DNA of 24,314 nucleotides from positions 1 through 24,314 of the forward strand of contig CAZCKC010000040.1 of NCBI GenBank assembly GCA_964499235.1, in the 5' to 3' direction. Both the position numbers and the translations under genes were made by a program. The DNA comes from JAFGRR01 sp964499235. GTDB lineage: Bacteria > Planctomycetota > Phycisphaerae > UBA1845 > Fen-1342. The notes below the pieces were generated by a model. The model searched no databases and was not told where the DNA came from. It was given only the letters and a program-made list of their open reading frames with translations. Shown here piece after piece: positions 17,503-24,314 of this stretch; within the stretch, counting starts at the first letter, position 1; every line of letters begins with the position of its first letter.

Positions 17503-18647
17503 CTATTCGTTCGCCGAGGTCTTTTCGCGCCCGCCGGCCCCCGCCGCCGGCGCCAGCACCCTCAGGTCCGCCCGTACCCCCACCGGATCCGCCAACACGC
17601 TCCGCCGCTCGCGAAAGAAACCGCCGATCGCCTCCCAGTCCGGCAACACCACCACCGTCTCCCCCGCCTCCACCACCCCTTCCGACCCCCGAATCACCGC
17701 GAACAGTTCGTTCGATGTGTACGCGTCGCGATCCGCCGACTTGTCACCGATCCCCAGCAGCAGGTTCGGCCAGCAACTCTTGATCAACGCGATAAAGCCC
17801 CGCTTGAACGCGGTCTGGTCGGTTACTTCGCTCAGCGTCGGCGCCGTGTACAGCGGCCCCGGCGGATAACCGTGCGTCCGCAGCCAGCGCCGCGTTTGCG
17901 CAATCGCCAGCCGCGGCCGCGCCGTGAAGTAAACAATGTGGTAATCCTGCGCCAACTCCTGCAACACCTCCCGCGACCCCGCGATCGGCTGCGACCCCTG
18001 GTCGACCTTCGTGAGAATCAGGTCGAAGTAATCGGTCTCGGAGATCGTGTCGTCAATATCCACCAGCAGGATCAGCCGATCGTCTCGCCAGACAAACACC
18101 TGCGCCTCGGCCACCAGCGGCCGCTCGTCGACCGACGCTTCCACCCGCACCGCCGGCGGCCGCTCGCCCAGCTCGAGCTCGCGCAACAGCAGCACCACGC
18201 CCTCCTCACCCGTCGTCAGCGTCTGGATTGCATGCGCGCCGTTGTAAAACGTCACGTCGACTTCCTCGACCCCGTTCCGCAGGTCGAGTAGCATGTGTCG
18301 CTCCACGTACGCCCGCATCAACGTCGGACGCTCCGGGATGACGACGACATCATCCAGATCCAGCCGCGCCCGTGAGCACCCAGCCACGCCAAGCAACAGC
18401 AGTAGATACGCCGCCGGCCGCCAGCCGCACTGGCTGAGCGCGCTTCCGCCACCATGCCTTCTGCATCGCTGNNNNNNNNNNNNNNNNNNNNNNNNNNNNN
18501 NNNNNNNNNNNNNNNNNNNNNNNNNNNNNNNNNNNNNNNNNNNNNNNNNNNNNNNNNNNNNNNNNNNNNNNGCCGCCAGCCGCACTGGCTGAGCGCGCTT
18601 CCGCCACCATGCCTTCTGCATCGCTGCTGGCTCGATTTCGGGCTCAA
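17503..18647 (-). CDS. App1/LNS2-type HAD phosphatase lipoprotein, interrupted by a scaffold gap
   Basis: With the N gap closed at the duplicated 55-mer, the frame runs without break from a TTG at 18647 to the stop at 17503, giving 329 residues. The TTG has AAGGAG six bases upstream. Residues 1-39 form a lipoprotein signal (basic start, then AAYLLLLLGVAGC, lipid on Cys39). The catalytic part has HAD motif I DIDDT (145-149), motif II region VYFTARP (187-193), a lysine near 230 and motif IV GIGDKSADRDAY (247-258). This pattern matches the App1/DUF2183 and lipin LNS2 group, whose eukaryotic members dephosphorylate phosphatidate. The bacterial substrate is unknown, and the lipid anchor puts the enzyme outside the cytoplasm. 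The basic tail GREKTSANE ends the protein. Confidence 0.8.
18417..18626. other. 100-N scaffold gap bounded by identical 55-bp sequences
   Basis: The N run covers 18472-18571, exactly 100, the usual placeholder length. The 55 bases before it (18417-18471) are identical to the 55 bases after it (18572-18626). This is what an assembler leaves when two contigs overlap by one k-mer but are scaffolded rather than joined. Removing the Ns and one copy leaves the phosphatase reading frame intact, which supports a zero-length real gap. Confidence 0.9.
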
Positions 18648-18817
18648 GGCGATCTCCTTACACGAACGTCAGCAAGCTTTCACCAGACTGTCACGTCAGC
18701 CGCCAAACATCGAGATGGTGAACCGCAAACCGGCGGTTCGCGCCGCTTGACACCGCGGGACGTTCCCGCGCGGCGGCCGCGATCTCCCGACATTACCAGC
18801 TTGAGGAAGTAGAAACC

Positions 18818-19180
18818 ATGCACCAACGCCTGAAACTGACAACCATCGGAGCATCGCTGGCACTGCTGTTTCTTGCCGGCTGCTCGGCCACCGGCAAGTG
18901 GTCGCTCCAGGAAATCGACCCCTCCGCAGCCCGGGCCGACTTCCAACCGCATACGCTGACGCTCCAGCCGGACAAGACCTACTATGCCGACACCAACCAG
19001 CAGGTCACCACTGGCGTCTGGCGCTGGGAAGGCCCGAAGACCAACGGCATGCTCATACTCGACGAGCGCAACGGCCAGGCAAAGTCGTACACCGCCTCCA
19101 TGCCGAACAACAACGCCCTCGATCTCGAGACCGATCTGCAAGGTCACGCCGTCAAGGCCCGCTTCGACCGCAAATACTGA
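18818..19180 (+). CDS. Small lipoprotein of unknown function
   Basis: Protein of 120 residues. Residues 1-22 are a lipoprotein signal (MHQRLKLTTIGASLALLFLAGC, lipobox LAGC, lipid on Cys22). The mature part of about 98 residues is polar, with a beta-rich look (HTLTLQPDKTYYADTN, TGVWRWEGPKTNGMLILDE), resembling small copper-resistance NlpE-like or lipocalin-like barrels, though I cannot assign a family. The start has GAGGAAG about 9 bases upstream. It is divergent from the phosphatase lipoprotein and is followed 112 bp later by the DUF1328 gene on the same strand, so the two may share a transcript. Confidence 0.75.
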   Translation: MHQRLKLTTIGASLALLFLAGCSATGKWSLQEIDPSAARADFQPHTLTLQPDKTYYADTNQQVTTGVWRWEGPKTNGMLILDERNGQAKSYTASMPNNNALDLETDLQGHAVKARFDRKY

Positions 19181-19292
19181 CGTGACCGCGGCCGGGACGA
19201 CCCTGCCGCACACCTTCGTCAGCGCCGCCGCGCTGCCCGACATCGCGCGAAACCGGCGTTTGAAAACAACCCTTCGAAATGGGAGTCAAATC

Positions 19293-19475
19293 ATGCTAGG
19301 TTGGGCAATTGTCTTCTTTATCGTCGCGATCATCGCGATGATCTTCGGCTTCACCGGCATCGCCGGCGCCGCCGCCTGGATCGCCCAGGTACTGTTCTTC
19401 CTCTTCCTCGTCTTCTTCGTGATCTCGCTCGTCATGTACCTCGTCCGCGGTCGGAGTCCACGCCCACCCGCGTGA
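19293..19475 (+). CDS. DUF1328 (YtjA-type) small membrane protein
   Basis: Peptide of 60 residues starting MLGWAIVFFIVAIIAMIFGF, with two hydrophobic helices (about 3-20 and 29-51) split by TGIAGAAAWIAQ, and a short basic end RGRSPRPPA. This is the full-length DUF1328 pattern; the family is widespread, located in the inner membrane and without a proven function. The start at 19293 has GGGAG seven bases upstream. The same frame is open further upstream, but that part is an out-of-frame shadow of the preceding lipoprotein gene. Confidence 0.88.
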   Translation: MLGWAIVFFIVAIIAMIFGFTGIAGAAAWIAQVLFFLFLVFFVISLVMYLVRGRSPRPPA

Positions 19476-19501
19476 CCCCACCAACGACCAGCAGCTCAAC
19501 G

Positions 19502-19527
19502 CAGCAGCTGAAAACAGCAGCTGAAAA
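19502..19527. repeat. Two tandem copies of a 13-bp unit
   Basis: CAGCAGCTGAAAA occurs twice in direct succession in the 74 bp between the convergent DUF1328 and GH109-like genes. A GC-rich inverted stretch follows at about 19538-19565. No function is evident; it could mark replication slippage. Confidence 0.6.
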
Positions 19528-19549
19528 CACCGCGGCTCGCCCGGGCGCC

Positions 19550-20983
19550 TTACGCCCCGGCGGGCTGTGCGTTTGCGCCCACGATCCCCAGCGGCGGCCG
19601 ATCGCGATACCGCCCGCGCGTGAAGTCCGGAATGTCCACCGGCCGGCTGCGCTTCGCTACCGACCGCTCCGTGCATTCAACCAGCGCACTCCACGCCGCC
19701 GCGTCGTACACGTCCATGTCCAGCGGCTCACCTGCCCGCAGACACTGGATCAACCGATAGTTCTCCAGAAAGTCCATCCCGCCATGCCCGCCGCTCGCCC
19801 GCTTCACCGCCTCTGAACGCCACAACGGGTGCTCGTACTCACCGTAAGCCCCCAGCCCCTCCCAGCCGTGCCCCGGGCTGCGCCCCTCGAGGTGCACCCG
19901 CTCCGGCCACCGCTCGAAGATCCCCTTCGTCCCCTGCACCACGTGAAGCCGGCTGTAAGGCCGCGGCAGGTTCGTGTCGTGCACGAGGTAGACTGTCTTC
20001 CCCTGCGCCGTCTTGATCAGCGCCGTGTTTACATCACCGAGCGCGTCGGTTTCCTCCCGCCGCGGGTCGCCGGCCTCGAGATGCTCCTGCCGCCACTTCT
20101 GCAATCCCCGCGATGGGCTGCTCATCGAGACCACGTAGTCGAACCGATCGCCCCGGTTGATGTTCATGCACTGTGCCACCGGCCCCAGCCCGTGCGTCGG
20201 GTAAAGGTTCGCGTTCCGCTTGAGCGAGTGGTCCCGCCGCCAGAGCCCTTCGCCCGCGCGGCTGAACTTCACCGCCCGCAAATCATGCAGGTAGCCCCCC
20301 TCGCCATGCAGCACTTCCCCCAGCAACCCCCGCCGAACCATGTTCAGGCACATCATCTCCGGCCGGTCGTAGCAGCAGTTCTCCATCATGATGCAGTGCC
20401 GCCGCGTTCGCTCGGCCGTCTCGACCAACTCCCAGCAACCGTCGAGCGTGATCGCGGCCGGCACCTCGGTGGCCGCGTGCTTGCCGTGGGTCATCGCCGC
20501 CACGCACACCGGCACATGCCACCGCCACGGCGTCGCGGTGTAGACCAGGTCGACGTCCTCTTCCGCGCAAAGCCGCTCAAAATCCCGCTCGCCGCGCGTG
20601 TAGAGCGTCGGCGTCGGCTGGCCCGCCTCCTCGACGATCTGCTGCGCCCGCTTGGCGTGCGCTTCGTTGATGTCACAGATCGCCTTGAGTTCTACCCCCT
20701 CCAGCTTCAAGAGCGTCCGCACGTGATGCGTGCCCATCCCCCCGACGCCCACGAAGCCAATCCGCACCCGCTCCAACGGCGGCGCCGCGAACAACCCCTC
20801 CGGCGCCGCCGGCCGCGCGTCCGCCCCCACCGCCCCGCGGGCGTCTTCCCCGCCGCCGTCCCCGGCGTACCCATGCCGCCCGAGCACCGCCCCCACCCCA
20901 GCCAGCGCCCCAAACTTGATAAAGTCCCGCCGATTCGGCCGGTTCCGTAACCCTCCCGCTGCGTCGAAGCTGACGTTAACCAT
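19550..20983 (-). CDS. Tat-exported Gfo/Idh/MocA protein of the GH109 (alpha-N-acetylgalactosaminidase) type
   Basis: Protein of 477 residues from the ATG at 20983, which has GGAG six bases upstream; an ATG at 20995 overlaps that site and is less likely. Residues 15-40 carry a twin-arginine signal (PNRRDFIKFGALAGVGAVLG), so the protein is exported folded with its nucleotide. The NAD-binding Rossmann fold starts at GFVGVGGMG (76-84). The second domain has GKHAATEVPA, IMMENCCYDRPEMM, WRRDHSLKRNANLYPTHGLG and PVAQCMNINRGDRFD, marks of the GH109 group. Characterised GH109 enzymes cleave terminal alpha-GalNAc by an NAD-assisted oxidation-elimination route with no net redox change. Planctomycetes hold many paralogues of uncertain substrate, so the exact sugar is not certain. 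Confidence 0.85.
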   Translation of the reverse strand: MVNVSFDAAGGLRNRPNRRDFIKFGALAGVGAVLGRHGYAGDGGGEDARGAVGADARPAAPEGLFAAPPLERVRIGFVGVGGMGTHHVRTLLKLEGVELKAICDINEAHAKRAQQIVEEAGQPTPTLYTRGERDFERLCAEEDVDLVYTATPWRWHVPVCVAAMTHGKHAATEVPAAITLDGCWELVETAERTRRHCIMMENCCYDRPEMMCLNMVRRGLLGEVLHGEGGYLHDLRAVKFSRAGEGLWRRDHSLKRNANLYPTHGLGPVAQCMNINRGDRFDYVVSMSSPSRGLQKWRQEHLEAGDPRREETDALGDVNTALIKTAQGKTVYLVHDTNLPRPYSRLHVVQGTKGIFERWPERVHLEGRSPGHGWEGLGAYGEYEHPLWRSEAVKRASGGHGGMDFLENYRLIQCLRAGEPLDMDVYDAAAWSALVECTERSVAKRSRPVDIPDFTRGRYRDRPPLGIVGANAQPAGA

Positions 20984-21661
20984 CAAAATCTCCATTCATG
21001 CACGAACAAGCCGGAATCGGACTCCATTCCGCGTGATCGAAAGCGGACCAGTGCCCCCCCGGCATCATAAAGCCATTGCCCATCGCGGCCATGCAGCCAC
21101 CCTCCCCGGGCGGGCGCAGCGTCTGACAAGCCGGTTCCCAAGCTTCGCGGCCGGCACAATAAGCCCCGCTCTGTCGGGCCCGCGCGAGCCTCCCGCCTGG
21201 GGGTGTTAGCGTTCGGCCACGTCGCAATCCAACCGCGAACAATTCAGCTCTCACCCGGCGTATCCGGAGAGCCAGCCTCGGCGGAAAGGGACCAAATGGC
21301 GACTTGCGGTATCTGGCCCAATGCCACAACGTCGCAAGACCACTCGCCCGCGCACCCGGCCCGCCGCAACGAAGCCCGTCCCCTGGTGCAATGTGCGCCG
21401 ATCATGGGCACCAATAGACTTTCATGAACAAATCGTGTTTTTATTGCCCTTGAGTTAAACCGGTATTATCCTTTCTTAGGGACGCTGTATTGGGCCACGA
21501 ATCCTAGTTGCGGCCGATGCTGCGGGGGCTCGTTGCGTTTAGGCAATCCTTCGCTTTGATCACAACCATCAGGACCCCTTTGCGTCGTGCGTGGGACGTA
21601 GACGGTTTGTCCAAGAAGCCGTTTTGTCTCCCAGCCGTTCCATGAAAGGAGGACGTCTGCC
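20984..21661. other. Long intergenic region with no recognised gene
   Basis: This 678-bp stretch separates the divergent GH109-like and metalloprotease-like genes. The frames in it give arginine/proline-rich translations with no domain. The first part is GC-rich with several small inverted repeats (for example around 21100-21115 and 21160-21205). From about 21420 to 21480 the base composition turns AT-rich, which fits a promoter. No RNA gene is recognised. Confidence 0.6.
21440..21469 (+). promoter_or_regulatory. Possible promoter of the metalloprotease-like gene
   Basis: An AT-rich island in an otherwise GC-rich region contains TATTAT (21464-21469; 5 of 6 to the -10 consensus), with TTATTG 17 bases upstream as a weak -35. 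A shifted alternative is TTGCCC with TATCCT, also 17 bases apart. The leader to the ATG would be about 185 nt. Confidence 0.35.
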
Positions 21662-22426
21662 ATGAAAACGATTGCTTCCCTGGTATCTGTTGGCGTGTGT
21701 AGTGGCTTGCTGTTGATCACCGCACCACCTGCCGCCGGTGACATCAACATCGACCCCCAGTTCCCTACCGACGGCGCCACGTCACCGCTGTCGCTGCCGA
21801 TTCCCTACTACTTTAAGACCTCCTGGGATGGCGTGAGCTGGACCACCGAGCAGAAGGACTCCGCACGGGGGGCCCTCGACTACCTCGGATCCTTCTTTGT
21901 CGACCAGCCCGCGTTTGTCGAGCAAGACTCGCCGGATGATTTCAGCATCCGCTGGGCGGGCGAGGACTTCTTCAAAGACTGGGGCGAATCAGGCAATTGG
22001 GATCTCAACCTCGCCGGCGGCCTCGCGGTCGCCGCCAAGTCACAGATTGGTTCAGACGCACCCTGGGACAAAGAGAAATACCCCCTGGGTGAAATCTACT
22101 TTAACAAGAACTACGCTTGGCATTTCAACCCGCTGACGGATCCCGAAGAGGGGGACCCCAATGACCCTATTGACGGCGAGTTCGACTTCTGGAGTATCCT
22201 GCTGCACGAGGCGATTCACATTCTTTGCGTCAACAAGCACGCTACGGATCCCGACGCAGTGATGTATCCGTCGTTCAGCGACGGGCAGCGCCGCTGGGAA
22301 ATCAAGGAAGCAGACAAGCAGCTGCTGCGCGAAGCGGGCTACGAGATCATCCCGGCCCCCGGATCGATGCCGATAAGCCTCCTCGCGCTTGGACTGCTGG
22401 CGCTGCTGCGACGACGTGTCGGCTAA
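21662..22426 (+). CDS. Secreted metzincin-like zinc metalloprotease with C-terminal sorting tail
   Basis: Protein of 254 residues following an AAAGGAGG ribosome site. Signal peptide about 1-26 (SVGVCSGLLLITAPPAAG). The zinc-site region is HEAIHILCVNKHATDPDAVM (182-201), then YPSF. It matches the matrixin/metzincin layout HExxH...H followed by a Met-turn, with His182, Glu183, His186, His193 and Met201, but there is one extra residue between the second and third histidines. The domain before it carries AAKSQIG and GEIYFNKNYAWHF, the usual matrixin lead-in to the active site. Residues 230-254 (IPAPGSMPISLLALGLLALL plus RRR) form a PEP-CTERM-like sorting tail: a Pro-x-Pro motif, a hydrophobic helix and an arginine cluster. 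The substrate is unknown. Confidence 0.8.
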   Translation: MKTIASLVSVGVCSGLLLITAPPAAGDINIDPQFPTDGATSPLSLPIPYYFKTSWDGVSWTTEQKDSARGALDYLGSFFVDQPAFVEQDSPDDFSIRWAGEDFFKDWGESGNWDLNLAGGLAVAAKSQIGSDAPWDKEKYPLGEIYFNKNYAWHFNPLTDPEEGDPNDPIDGEFDFWSILLHEAIHILCVNKHATDPDAVMYPSFSDGQRRWEIKEADKQLLREAGYEIIPAPGSMPISLLALGLLALLRRRVG

Positions 22427-22904
22427 CTCGCTTGCAGGGTCCTGGCTCCCGAGAGTTCCCGCAACCTCGCTCCGCCAACGGGCGCGAAAGGGAGAACGAC
22501 ACGCTCCACACCTCGAATCCGGCCGGCTCGCGTCTCTACGCGATCGGCGCCGGCCTTCGCAGCGCCGGTCGCGGAAACACCCCCCGCATCGAACCGGATG
22601 TTCGGGTTGGTACCAGCCTACCGTCAAGCGCTCTGCGCGACGCCGCTCGATCCCCGCGAAACTCCCCCGCGCGTCGACAGGCCCCCTCCCACCATCGAAC
22701 AGTTCCGAAAAACGCCCGACCTTAGCGACAGCAAGACGGCCGCGAGACTCCCACCAAGCGGCTCCGACCGGTAACCAAATAAGCAGCTGCCAGCCTGACC
22801 GCCCGGCACCGCTGCGATAATCGATAACCCGACTGCTCTCATGCCCCCCGCCACGGCTTCGGTTGCCCTGCGGTTTCGTACGGTCCAGTTCCACCCGAAG
22901 AAAT

Positions 22905-23003
22905 GCAACTGTTCCATCCCCGAAGTGCGCTGCGGGCAGTTTCGCACCGGCACCGATGAAACTGTTCCATCTGCGAATTGCGTTGCTTGCCGTTTTTCAG
23001 CGG
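22905..23003. repeat. Imperfect tandem repeat, two 46-bp copies 53 bp apart
   Basis: Copies at 22905-22950 and 22958-23003 agree at 35 of 46 positions and share AACTGTTCCATC near their start. A shorter third relative (CAGTTCCACCCGAAG) sits just upstream at about 22886-22900. The second copy overlaps the putative -35 box of the PEP-CTERM gene, so the units could be operators for an unidentified regulator. Confidence 0.7.
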
Positions 23004-23011
23004 CTTAAACT
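22983..23011 (+). promoter_or_regulatory. Possible promoter of the PEP-CTERM gene
   Basis: TTGCTT (22983-22988) is followed after 17 bases by TAAACT (23006-23011; 4 of 6 to consensus). The leader would be about 90 nt. The pair overlaps the second 46-bp repeat copy. Confidence 0.35.
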
Positions 23012-23107
23012 GATTACGTGTTGATGCACGGCGTCGCCCGGGCCCCAAGTCATTTCTCGCCCGTTCGACCCGGCAAGGATTCCTAAAAACAGGAGGAGGA
23101 ACAGAAG

Positions 23108-23755
23108 ATGCGCAGTCTCACCCGATCCAGCGCGCTCGTGGCCGCTTTCGCGGCCGCCGCACTGCTGCTGACCCCGACGGCCGCCATGGCCAACCTGCTG
23201 ACCGATCCCGGCTTCGAAAGCGGGACCCCCGTGCCGAGCGGCGTTGGTGGATGGGAGCCCTTCAATGGCGCCGAGTTCTCGACCGAGCAAGCATTCAACG
23301 GCGCGTACTCGATGAAGTTGATCGCCAACAACAGCGTGCCCGGTGCTTTCCAGACGCTGCCGGCCACCCCCGGCGAGGCCTTCACGCTGACCGGCTACGC
23401 CTTGGCGCCGGTGGCGCTCGCCGGCCCGGAACCCGCGTTCGGCGGCATCCAGGTCTCGTTCTTCGACGCGGGCGGCAACGACCTGGGCACCGTTGAAACG
23501 CCGGGCGCTGCCGCCGCCGACTTCCGGGGGGTCAACGACCCCGCCGGCGACTTCGTTACGGGCGAGTGGGAATTCCTCTCGGTCACCGCCACCGCGCCGG
23601 CTGGCGCAGTCAAGATCCAGGCGTTCCCCATCTACATCGACTTCAGCGGCAACGAGCAGGGCATCTACGTGGACGACATGACACTCGTCCCCGAGCCGGC
23701 TTCCCTGACGCTGCTCGGCGCCTGCGGCCTGGCACTCTTCTTCCGCCGCCGCTAG
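23108..23755 (+). CDS. PEP-CTERM secreted protein, probable carbohydrate-binding-like fold
   Basis: Protein of 215 residues with a strong ribosome site (AGGAGGAGG, about 9 bases before the ATG). Signal peptide 1-28 (LVAAFAAAALLLTPTAAMA, cut before NLL). The mature part starts NLLTDPGFESGTPVPSGVGG and has AFNGAYSMKLIANN and GIYVDDMTLV, the pattern of carbohydrate-binding-module-like jelly rolls found in many PEP-CTERM proteins. Residues 194-215 are the sorting tail: VPEPASLTLLGACGLALFF followed by RRR. Family knowledge says such tails are processed by an exosortase in bacteria that make extracellular polysaccharide; no exosortase gene is in this window. Confidence 0.9.
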   Translation: MRSLTRSSALVAAFAAAALLLTPTAAMANLLTDPGFESGTPVPSGVGGWEPFNGAEFSTEQAFNGAYSMKLIANNSVPGAFQTLPATPGEAFTLTGYALAPVALAGPEPAFGGIQVSFFDAGGNDLGTVETPGAAAADFRGVNDPAGDFVTGEWEFLSVTATAPAGAVKIQAFPIYIDFSGNEQGIYVDDMTLVPEPASLTLLGACGLALFFRRR

Positions 23756-23782
23756 GCCGACATCGCAAGCACCCGCACCAGC

Positions 23783-23822
23783 ACGCCGGGAACGAGCGCC
23801 GCACGGCGCTCGTTCCCGGCGT
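23783..23822 (+). terminator. Perfect 19-bp hairpin after the PEP-CTERM gene
   Basis: The arm ACGCCGGGAACGAGCGCCG (23783-23801) pairs fully with 23804-23822 around a two-base centre. It begins 27 bp after the stop codon. There is no following T run, so it may stop transcription by an alternative route, protect the 3' end of the mRNA, or serve both converging directions. Confidence 0.65.
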
Positions 23823-23938
23823 CGCATCTGGCCCGCACACGCTTGCCCGCATCCAAGCGCCGCCCCCGCCTGGTGCGCCAAGCACGTCAGCGAACCGATC
23901 GCAGTGCTACGCCGCCCGCCGACTCAGAGAGGGGTGAC

Positions 23939-23986
23939 AGCGGGCGACGGGACTCGAACCCGCAACATTCAGCTTGGAAGGCTGAT
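23939..23986 (-). tRNA. tRNA-Gly(TCC) 3' fragment (5' half missing)
   Basis: Read on the minus strand, this holds a perfect anticodon arm (TCAGC-CTTCCAA-GCTGA, anticodon TCC), a variable stretch, a T arm (GCGGG-TTCGAGT-CCCGT), the acceptor 3' strand CGCCCGC and a discriminator T, with no encoded CCA. The matching acceptor 5' strand GCGGGCG is absent upstream, and the D-arm region (23987-24010) is only a poor match. It is therefore not a working tRNA gene but the 3' part, the portion usually left at one end of an element integrated in a tRNA gene. Confidence 0.75.
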
Positions 23987-24013
23987 GATCCCACTGCTAA
24001 GCATCTACGTGAC

Positions 24014-24059
24014 AGAGGCTTACGAAGCTTTCCCGAGCGTCTTACACAGTGGCTTACAC
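24014..24059. repeat. Three 12-bp direct repeats beside the tRNA fragment
   Basis: Related units AGAGGCTTACGA (24014-24025), AGCGTCTTACAC (24036-24047) and AGTGGCTTACAC (24048-24059) lie in the same orientation; the last two abut. Short direct repeats flanking a core are typical arm-binding sites of tyrosine integrases. That role here is inferred from position. Confidence 0.6.
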
Positions 24060-24314
24060 TCACCCAGCGTCGCAACCGCTCTCGGCACTGCCCCCCAACG
24101 GTTTGCCTTGGCCTCACCTGGACCCTGACGGGCTCCCCTGCCCACGCCATGCCAGATGACGCTTGTGACGGATGTGACGGTTCCCCGAGAGGGCACAGCA
24201 ACTCACGACGTGCGTCCGGAGGCCGAGCCCCCAGCCACCTGCCCACGGCTCGCAAAGTTGAGCTTCTCAACCTAGAGCTTTTCTATTACAACGTCACGTG
24301 GTTCGGCCCCAACC
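24060..24314. other. Right-end stretch without a recognised gene
   Basis: No frame in this stretch gives a recognisable product. A short direct repeat GTGACGG...GTGACGG occurs at about 24165-24180. If the neighbouring tRNA fragment is an attachment site, this is the non-coding edge of the integrated element. Confidence 0.5.

Larger units (their letters stand above)
22427..23107. other. Long intergenic region ahead of the PEP-CTERM gene
   Basis: This 681-bp stretch has no recognisable gene; frames crossing it give low-complexity arginine-rich products or run antisense into the metalloprotease-like gene. Its last 200 bp hold an imperfect tandem repeat and a promoter-like pair, listed separately. 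Confidence 0.6.

Noticed and set aside
18417..18626. A genuine direct repeat or mobile element flanking the N run
   Set aside because: The repeat length, exact identity, position at both contig ends and the restored reading frame fit an unmerged assembly overlap better.
20976..21329. A minus-strand frame of 117 residues upstream of the GH109-like gene
   Set aside because: No ribosome site, no domain, and it overlaps the start of the well-supported GH109-like gene in another frame.
22052..22894. A 280-residue minus-strand frame over the intergenic region
   Set aside because: It overlaps the metalloprotease-like gene antisense, and its translation is compositionally random with no recognised motif.
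23887..24270. Frames over the right end, on both strands
   Set aside because: They translate through the tRNA-Gly fragment (for example ECCGFESRRP), a typical false protein from tRNA sequence.
1..24314. CRISPR array
   Set aside because: No series of regularly spaced identical repeats with unique spacers is visible; the tandem repeats seen have only two or three imperfect copies.

Overview
The window looks like a contig or scaffold piece from a planctomycete, most likely of the Phycisphaerae type, and probably from a metagenome assembly. Support comes from the high GC content, two secreted proteins ending in the dockerin-like doublet with the core FFDIDPFV, a type II pseudopilin-like protein with an FADGHV end, PEP-CTERM-type tails, Tat and lipoprotein signals, and a 100-N scaffold gap. 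No taxonomic marker gene is present, so the assignment is an inference from protein style. Nearly every protein is either exported or works on the cell surface.

Layout. Positions 1-86 hold the tail of an upstream gene. A Crp/Fnr-type regulator (220-900, +) is followed by a secreted PQQ-type sugar dehydrogenase with an added CHRD domain and a dockerin-like tail (1172-3532, +). Convergent to it is a membrane protein fused to a spermidine-synthase-like domain (3641-6205, -). A strong terminator (6284-6325) closes a probable two-gene minus-strand operon: a pseudopilin-like protein (11380-12363) followed after 57 bp by a 1655-residue secreted multidomain protein (6355-11322). Further on, on the same strand, lie a GT-C-like membrane glycosyltransferase (12627-14828) and, upstream of it, a sulfotransferase fused to a NodB-type polysaccharide deacetylase (14929-16668). 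This pair is the most interesting part of the window, because the fusion has the two activities of animal heparan N-deacetylase/N-sulfotransferase in reversed order and apparently in the cytoplasm.

A broken Cache sensor fragment (16810-17249) follows, then an App1-like HAD phosphatase lipoprotein whose 5' end is split by the N gap. The gap is almost certainly an unmerged 55-bp contig overlap, so the whole gene can be reconstructed. Then come a small lipoprotein, a DUF1328 membrane peptide, a Tat-exported GH109-type (alpha-N-acetylgalactosaminidase-like) Gfo/Idh/MocA protein, and two secreted proteins with C-terminal sorting tails: a metzincin-like metalloprotease and a PEP-CTERM protein. Each of the last two follows a long leader of about 680 bp with no recognised gene.

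The right end carries a 3' fragment of tRNA-Gly(TCC) followed by three short direct repeats. This looks like an attachment site of a tyrosine-integrase element that lies beyond the window. A plausible common theme is building, modifying (deacetylation, sulfation) and breaking down amino-sugar-containing surface or environmental glycans, but only the individual domain calls rest directly on sequence.
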